Shown: piece after piece, positions 5,916 through 8,415 of the stretch
Layout of the letters: each line of letters starts with the position of its first letter
How positions within the stretch are numbered: position 1 is the stretch's first letter
DNA from: JBDNFP01 sp041689775
Lineage (GTDB): Bacteria > Bacteroidota > Bacteroidia > Cytophagales > Spirosomataceae
Length of the DNA stretch: 8,415 nt
Direction of reading: 5' to 3'
Assembly: GCA_041689775.1 (NCBI GenBank)
Contig: JBDNFP010000210.1
Coordinates: forward strand, 1 to 8,415
Translations under genes and position numbers: made by a program
Notes under the pieces: model-generated
What the model was told of the DNA's origin: nothing
The model's database searches: none
The model's input: the letters and a program-made list of their open reading frames with translations, nothing else

Positions 5916-7544
5916 TTACCTGGTACGGAGAGTCTGGTCACCGTCGAAGCGTGTTGGCTCAACCTGATTGGTACTTAGGTTAAAGGCCCCTACTAATCGG
6001 TCGAAAATGGCGTTTAGATAAAGACCATTTCGAATATGAACCGCCCAGGCCCGGTAGGCAGGTTTGGAGGAAATAGCCGGTGCCATAATTTGTAGCAGCA
6101 CAACAATTCCAAAAAAGCTGAGCAGCACACCCGTCAGGATTATTTTCGCCAGACTAGGGTACGTCGGAAGAGGTAGCTGCGACGAGAGCATGTGGTGGGT
6201 ACCTCCTTCCAAAGTAAAGAAGGCGGTGGCTACAAGTATAGAAAGCAGGCAGGCCGTGAAGAAGAGTTTCACGCTACCATTCGAATCGATTGCGGAAGTG
6301 AAGATTCTGGATAATCCCATGATTATAATGGCCCCAACGGCTAGCAGAGAGAGATCAGCGGTGAGGTTGAAACCCAACATCAACGAGAAACCGATATAGA
6401 CACCCAAGGCCAGAAAGATACCAAGGACTATTCGGAAAGGACTACCCAGCCGGGTGGCTTTGATAACTTTGGAGGCCCGGATAACATCAATGACACTTCC
6501 GGAAGAAAGGAACGCGTGGGCTTTGTAAAAGGAGTGAGCTACGAGGTGCAGCATCGCCGCTGGGTACACTCCCAGGCCACATACCATCAAGCTGAAACCC
6601 ATGTGCGCCACGCTCGAATAACCAAGCGCTGTCTTTACCGAGGTTTGGGTCATGAATACTACCGAAGCAAACAGGGCGGTAAACCCTCCGATGGTGATCA
6701 GCACCAAGGGAGCATACACACTTGCATCCATCACAAATGCCATCCGAATAATCAGGAAAGGACCTGCATTGAGCAATCCGGCATGTAGTAGAGCCGATAC
6801 CGGCGTGGGAGTTTCCATGACCTCCACCAACCAACCGTGCGTTGGAAATTGGGCTGATTTTAGCAGAGCGGCAAGTACCAGCAATAGTGCCGTTAACTCG
6901 ATGGCTGGTAGAGCTACGCTTGCCGATACGCTGCTTTGGATTTGTTGGAAGATAGCTTCCAAGTTGCCCGTTCCAAACTCTTGAAACAAAACGATACTTG
7001 CCCCAAGCAGGCAAACATCACCCAATCGCGCCAGAATAAACTTTTTACGGGCGGCGATAACCGCACCCCGTCTTTCTGGATAGAAGAGCAGAACGCGGTG
7101 CAGCGAAACACTTGTTAGAACCCAGGATAAGAAAAGTAAGCCCAGATTACCCGAAAGTACCAGTAATTGCACCGATGCCAAGGTGGCGGCCATACGACCG
7201 AGGAAAGCCCCTTGCTTTGGATCACCATCCAGATAGTTTTGGCTGAACCTCATGATGATAAAGCCTAGCAAGGCAATCATCGTAAACATCAGGACGCTTA
7301 CCGTATCCAGTCGGATACTTAGCCCAACGCCATCAATTCCGATCAGCGTGCTTTCCAGTAAGCCGTATGTGTACACAAAAAAACCGCTAATTGCGGCGGT
7401 GAGAATACTTAGTAAGGCGGAAAAAATACTGAGCTTTTTGACCAATTTTGGCTGTAAACCAGGTTGAAACCAAGAAGCTAAGGCAGTAGCGGCAAAAAGA
7501 ACCGGGGACAACAATACTATCAGTGAGAGGAGATGTTCAGGCAT
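5916..7544 (-). CDS. dabB: DabB, membrane subunit of the DAB inorganic-carbon system (NuoL/MrpA-like)
   Basis: Inner-membrane partner of DabA, thought to couple proton (or sodium) entry to carbon uptake. From the chosen start it has 542 residues with about 14 hydrophobic segments, and belongs to the proton-translocating antiporter-like family of complex I NuoL/MrpA. The core signature is KSAQFPTHGWLVEVMETP (229-246), followed by TPVSALLHAG (247-256), LGYSSVAHMGF (307-317) and HSFYKAHAFLSSGSVID (337-353). Lys229, His254, His337 and Lys341 match functional positions in NuoL. The TM5 glutamate of NuoL (Glu144, in WEG) is replaced by Val142 (SWVLTSVSLH). The TM12 lysine region and the long C-terminal helix are absent, in keeping with the shorter DabB branch. 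I chose ATG at 7544 (MPEHLLS) because it begins just before the first helix. An upstream in-frame ATG at 7580 would add 12 residues and cannot be excluded. Without the dabA neighbour this would be misread as a NADH dehydrogenase subunit. Confidence 0.93.
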   Translation of the reverse strand: MPEHLLSLIVLLSPVLFAATALASWFQPGLQPKLVKKLSIFSALLSILTAAISGFFVYTYGLLESTLIGIDGVGLSIRLDTVSVLMFTMIALLGFIIMRFSQNYLDGDPKQGAFLGRMAATLASVQLLVLSGNLGLLFLSWVLTSVSLHRVLLFYPERRGAVIAARKKFILARLGDVCLLGASIVLFQEFGTGNLEAIFQQIQSSVSASVALPAIELTALLLVLAALLKSAQFPTHGWLVEVMETPTPVSALLHAGLLNAGPFLIIRMAFVMDASVYAPLVLITIGGFTALFASVVFMTQTSVKTALGYSSVAHMGFSLMVCGLGVYPAAMLHLVAHSFYKAHAFLSSGSVIDVIRASKVIKATRLGSPFRIVLGIFLALGVYIGFSLMLGFNLTADLSLLAVGAIIIMGLSRIFTSAIDSNGSVKLFFTACLLSILVATAFFTLEGGTHHMLSSQLPLPTYPSLAKIILTGVLLSFFGIVVLLQIMAPAISSKPAYRAWAVHIRNGLYLNAIFDRLVGAFNLSTNQVEPTRFDGDQTLRTR

Positions 7545-7608
7545 AACTGAAAATTTGTTTGAAACTAGTAAAATGGCCAACTAATGCACTTTTTCACAGT
7601 TGACAGTA

Positions 7609-7616
7609 CAAATTTA
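7609..7616 (-). promoter_or_regulatory. Bacteroidota -7 promoter element for the dabB-dabA operon
   Basis: On the minus strand TAAATTTG matches TAnnTTTG exactly. Transcription would start near 7602, leaving room for either dabB start codon (7580 or 7544). No -33 TTG is seen at the right distance; the upstream DNA is a very AT-rich tract. Confidence 0.4.
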
Positions 7617-7778
7617 AAGGTACTTATGTATAAATTTTTATTTATGTTTTCTATGTAAAGCATAAATGTTTTTTATACTATTCGAAATATAAAACTATTC
7701 CTCTGTATAGTTCTACTCGATTGGGTATCTGTTCGCAGACTAGATTATACAAGTAGAAAAAGGGGTGCTATGGTAGAG

Positions 7779-7786
7779 TAGATTTG
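7779..7786 (+). promoter_or_regulatory. Bacteroidota -7 promoter element for the VOC gene
   Basis: TAGATTTG matches TAnnTTTG exactly and would start transcription near 7793, giving a leader of about 58 bases to the GTG at 7851. No -33 TTG is seen at normal spacing, so the call is tentative. Confidence 0.35.
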
Positions 7787-7850
7787 CAACTATTTCTTAC
7801 TTTCAGCAGTGTTAACTTTCACCCCAACTTCGTTCCAGTAAACTACCCCC

Positions 7851-8204
7851 GTGCTAACCACCATCAACCCCAAGCTTCCCATGCGGAACAAAGCCGTTAC
7901 GCACGACTACTACGTCAATACGTTAGGCTTTGAGGTCTACGGGGGTGATTACGATGGGTACTTGATGGTACAAAAGGACAGCGTACAAATCCATTTTTTT
8001 GAGTTCAAGGAGCTTGACCCCAAAGAAAACTACGGACAAGTGTACATCCGAACCGATGACATTAATACGCTGTACCAGTCCTTGCTGGATAACAACGTGA
8101 GCATTCATCCTAATGCGCCGTTGCAGACGAAGCCGTGGGGGCAAAAAGAGTTTGCCTTACTGGACCCTGATAATAATTTGCTGACGTTCGGGCAAGATGT
8201 CTGA
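7851..8204 (+). CDS. VOC-fold protein, glyoxalase/bleomycin-resistance-like
   Basis: A 117-residue single-domain protein of the vicinal oxygen chelate fold, resembling the small bleomycin-resistance-type group. It shows the paired beta-alpha-beta-beta-beta halves. The first runs from LTTINPKLPMRN through HDYYVNTLGFEVYGGDY to YLMVQKDSVQIHFFEF. The second runs from YGQVYIRTDDINTLYQSLLDN to PWGQKEFALLDPDNNLLTFGQ. WGQKEFALLDPDNNLLTF is the typical closing motif of this group. The start is GTG: the preceding bases show no Shine-Dalgarno sequence, but the first beta strand (LTTINPKLPM) is needed by the fold, so starting at the internal ATG (residue 11) would remove it. Such proteins either sequester glycopeptide antibiotics or are unassigned; the substrate cannot be predicted here. 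It is divergent from dabB, and its end lies only 21 bases from that of the convergent amidohydrolase. Confidence 0.88.
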   Translation: MLTTINPKLPMRNKAVTHDYYVNTLGFEVYGGDYDGYLMVQKDSVQIHFFEFKELDPKENYGQVYIRTDDINTLYQSLLDNNVSIHPNAPLQTKPWGQKEFALLDPDNNLLTFGQDV

Positions 8205-8225
8205 ATTATCCAAACACCACTTCTA

Positions 8226-8415
8226 TTACTCCCCTACCTTCGGCCCTTTCAACGTTTTACCGTTACGCACGCCGGTATGCTTTCCTTCATTCACGGTCAC
8301 CTCCCCGTTGACCAAGACATACTTAAACCCAATCGAATAGGCATGCGGGTTCACAAACTCAGCGGCATCAGAGACCGTAGCCTCGTCAAACACCACCACG
8401 TCAGCGGCCATGCCG
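8226..8415 (-). CDS. C-terminal end of a D-aminoacylase-type amidohydrolase (partial, runs off right edge)
   Basis: Only the last 63 or so residues are visible. The sequence GMAADVVVFDEATVSDAA, then EFVNPHAYSIGFKYVLVNGE and EGKHTGVRNGKTLKGP, is the standard C-terminal beta-sandwich end of N-acyl-D-amino-acid deacylases and related metal-dependent amidohydrolases (ADxVVFD, NPHxY, VxVNGxxVxxxGxHTGxRxGxxL). These enzymes hydrolyse N-acylated D-amino acids or related amides and are often exported, but the catalytic metal-binding residues and any signal peptide lie outside the window. The stop TAA is at 8226-8228. It is convergent with the VOC gene, with a 21-base gap and no visible hairpin terminator. 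Confidence 0.88.
   Translation of the reverse strand, partial: GMAADVVVFDEATVSDAAEFVNPHAYSIGFKYVLVNGEVTVNEGKHTGVRNGKTLKGPKVGE

Larger units (their letters stand above)
7581..7850. other. AT-rich divergent intergenic region between dabB and the VOC gene
   Basis: No gene is seen. The middle (about 7605-7700) is very AT-rich and holds a small dyad, TTTATG/CATAAA, at 7641-7646 and 7661-7666. The region carries a -7 element on each strand (7609-7616 minus, 7779-7786 plus), about 160 bases apart, so the two transcripts start separately. No riboswitch or small RNA could be recognised. Confidence 0.45.

Noticed and set aside
6487..7014. Minus-strand open frame inside dabB in another frame
   Set aside because: Overlaps the strongly supported dabB frame, shows no family resemblance and has no start context.
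5916..7544. Annotation as a NADH-quinone oxidoreductase subunit L or Mrp antiporter subunit
   Set aside because: No other complex I or Mrp genes adjoin it, it is directly upstream of dabA, and its TM5 and C-terminal features are those of DabB.
1..8415. CRISPR array, tRNA or rRNA genes
   Set aside because: No regularly spaced direct repeats, tRNA cloverleaf with CCA-type end, or conserved rRNA segments were recognised on either strand.

Overview
The window looks like chromosomal DNA of a heterotrophic Bacteroidota bacterium, most likely of the order Cytophagales. The protein set points there (exported Fe/Mn superoxide dismutase, secreted CBM6 protein, PQQ sugar dehydrogenase, DabA/DabB). So do the near absence of Shine-Dalgarno sequences, the A-rich leaders, and TAnnTTTG -7 elements in front of three genes. 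Genus cannot be read from the sequence alone.

Layout, left to right. Bases 1-89 hold the 5' end of a minus-strand gene that runs off the left edge, possibly a transposase, with an inverted repeat around its start codon. A gene-poor stretch follows, then a plus-strand exported superoxide dismutase (344-1069). A bidirectional hairpin terminator separates it from a convergent minus-strand gene for a secreted CBM6 carbohydrate-binding protein (1172-1821), which carries a frameshift. Divergent from that gene is a secreted PQQ-type aldose sugar dehydrogenase of the YliI/Asd family (2024-3250). A second bidirectional terminator separates the dehydrogenase from the minus-strand pair dabB-dabA (7544 down to 3348). 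This pair encodes the two-subunit DAB inorganic-carbon accumulation system: DabB is a membrane proton-translocating-type subunit and DabA is a zinc-binding, carbonic-anhydrase-like subunit. Divergent from dabB is a small VOC-fold (glyoxalase/bleomycin-resistance-like) gene (7851-8204). The right edge holds the C-terminal end of a minus-strand D-aminoacylase-type amidohydrolase.

How the genes fit together. dabB and dabA form the one clear operon and functional unit: energy-coupled CO2/bicarbonate accumulation, which in a heterotroph would feed carboxylation reactions. The CBM6 protein and the sugar dehydrogenase share a 202-bp divergent promoter region, and both carry signal peptides, so a loose extracytoplasmic sugar theme is possible. 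The dismutase also appears exported. Nothing in the window is unmistakably a new multi-gene system. The points most worth a second look are the atypical active site of the dismutase, the frameshift in the CBM6 gene, the stripped-down proton path of DabB, and the possible start-codon hairpin at the left edge.
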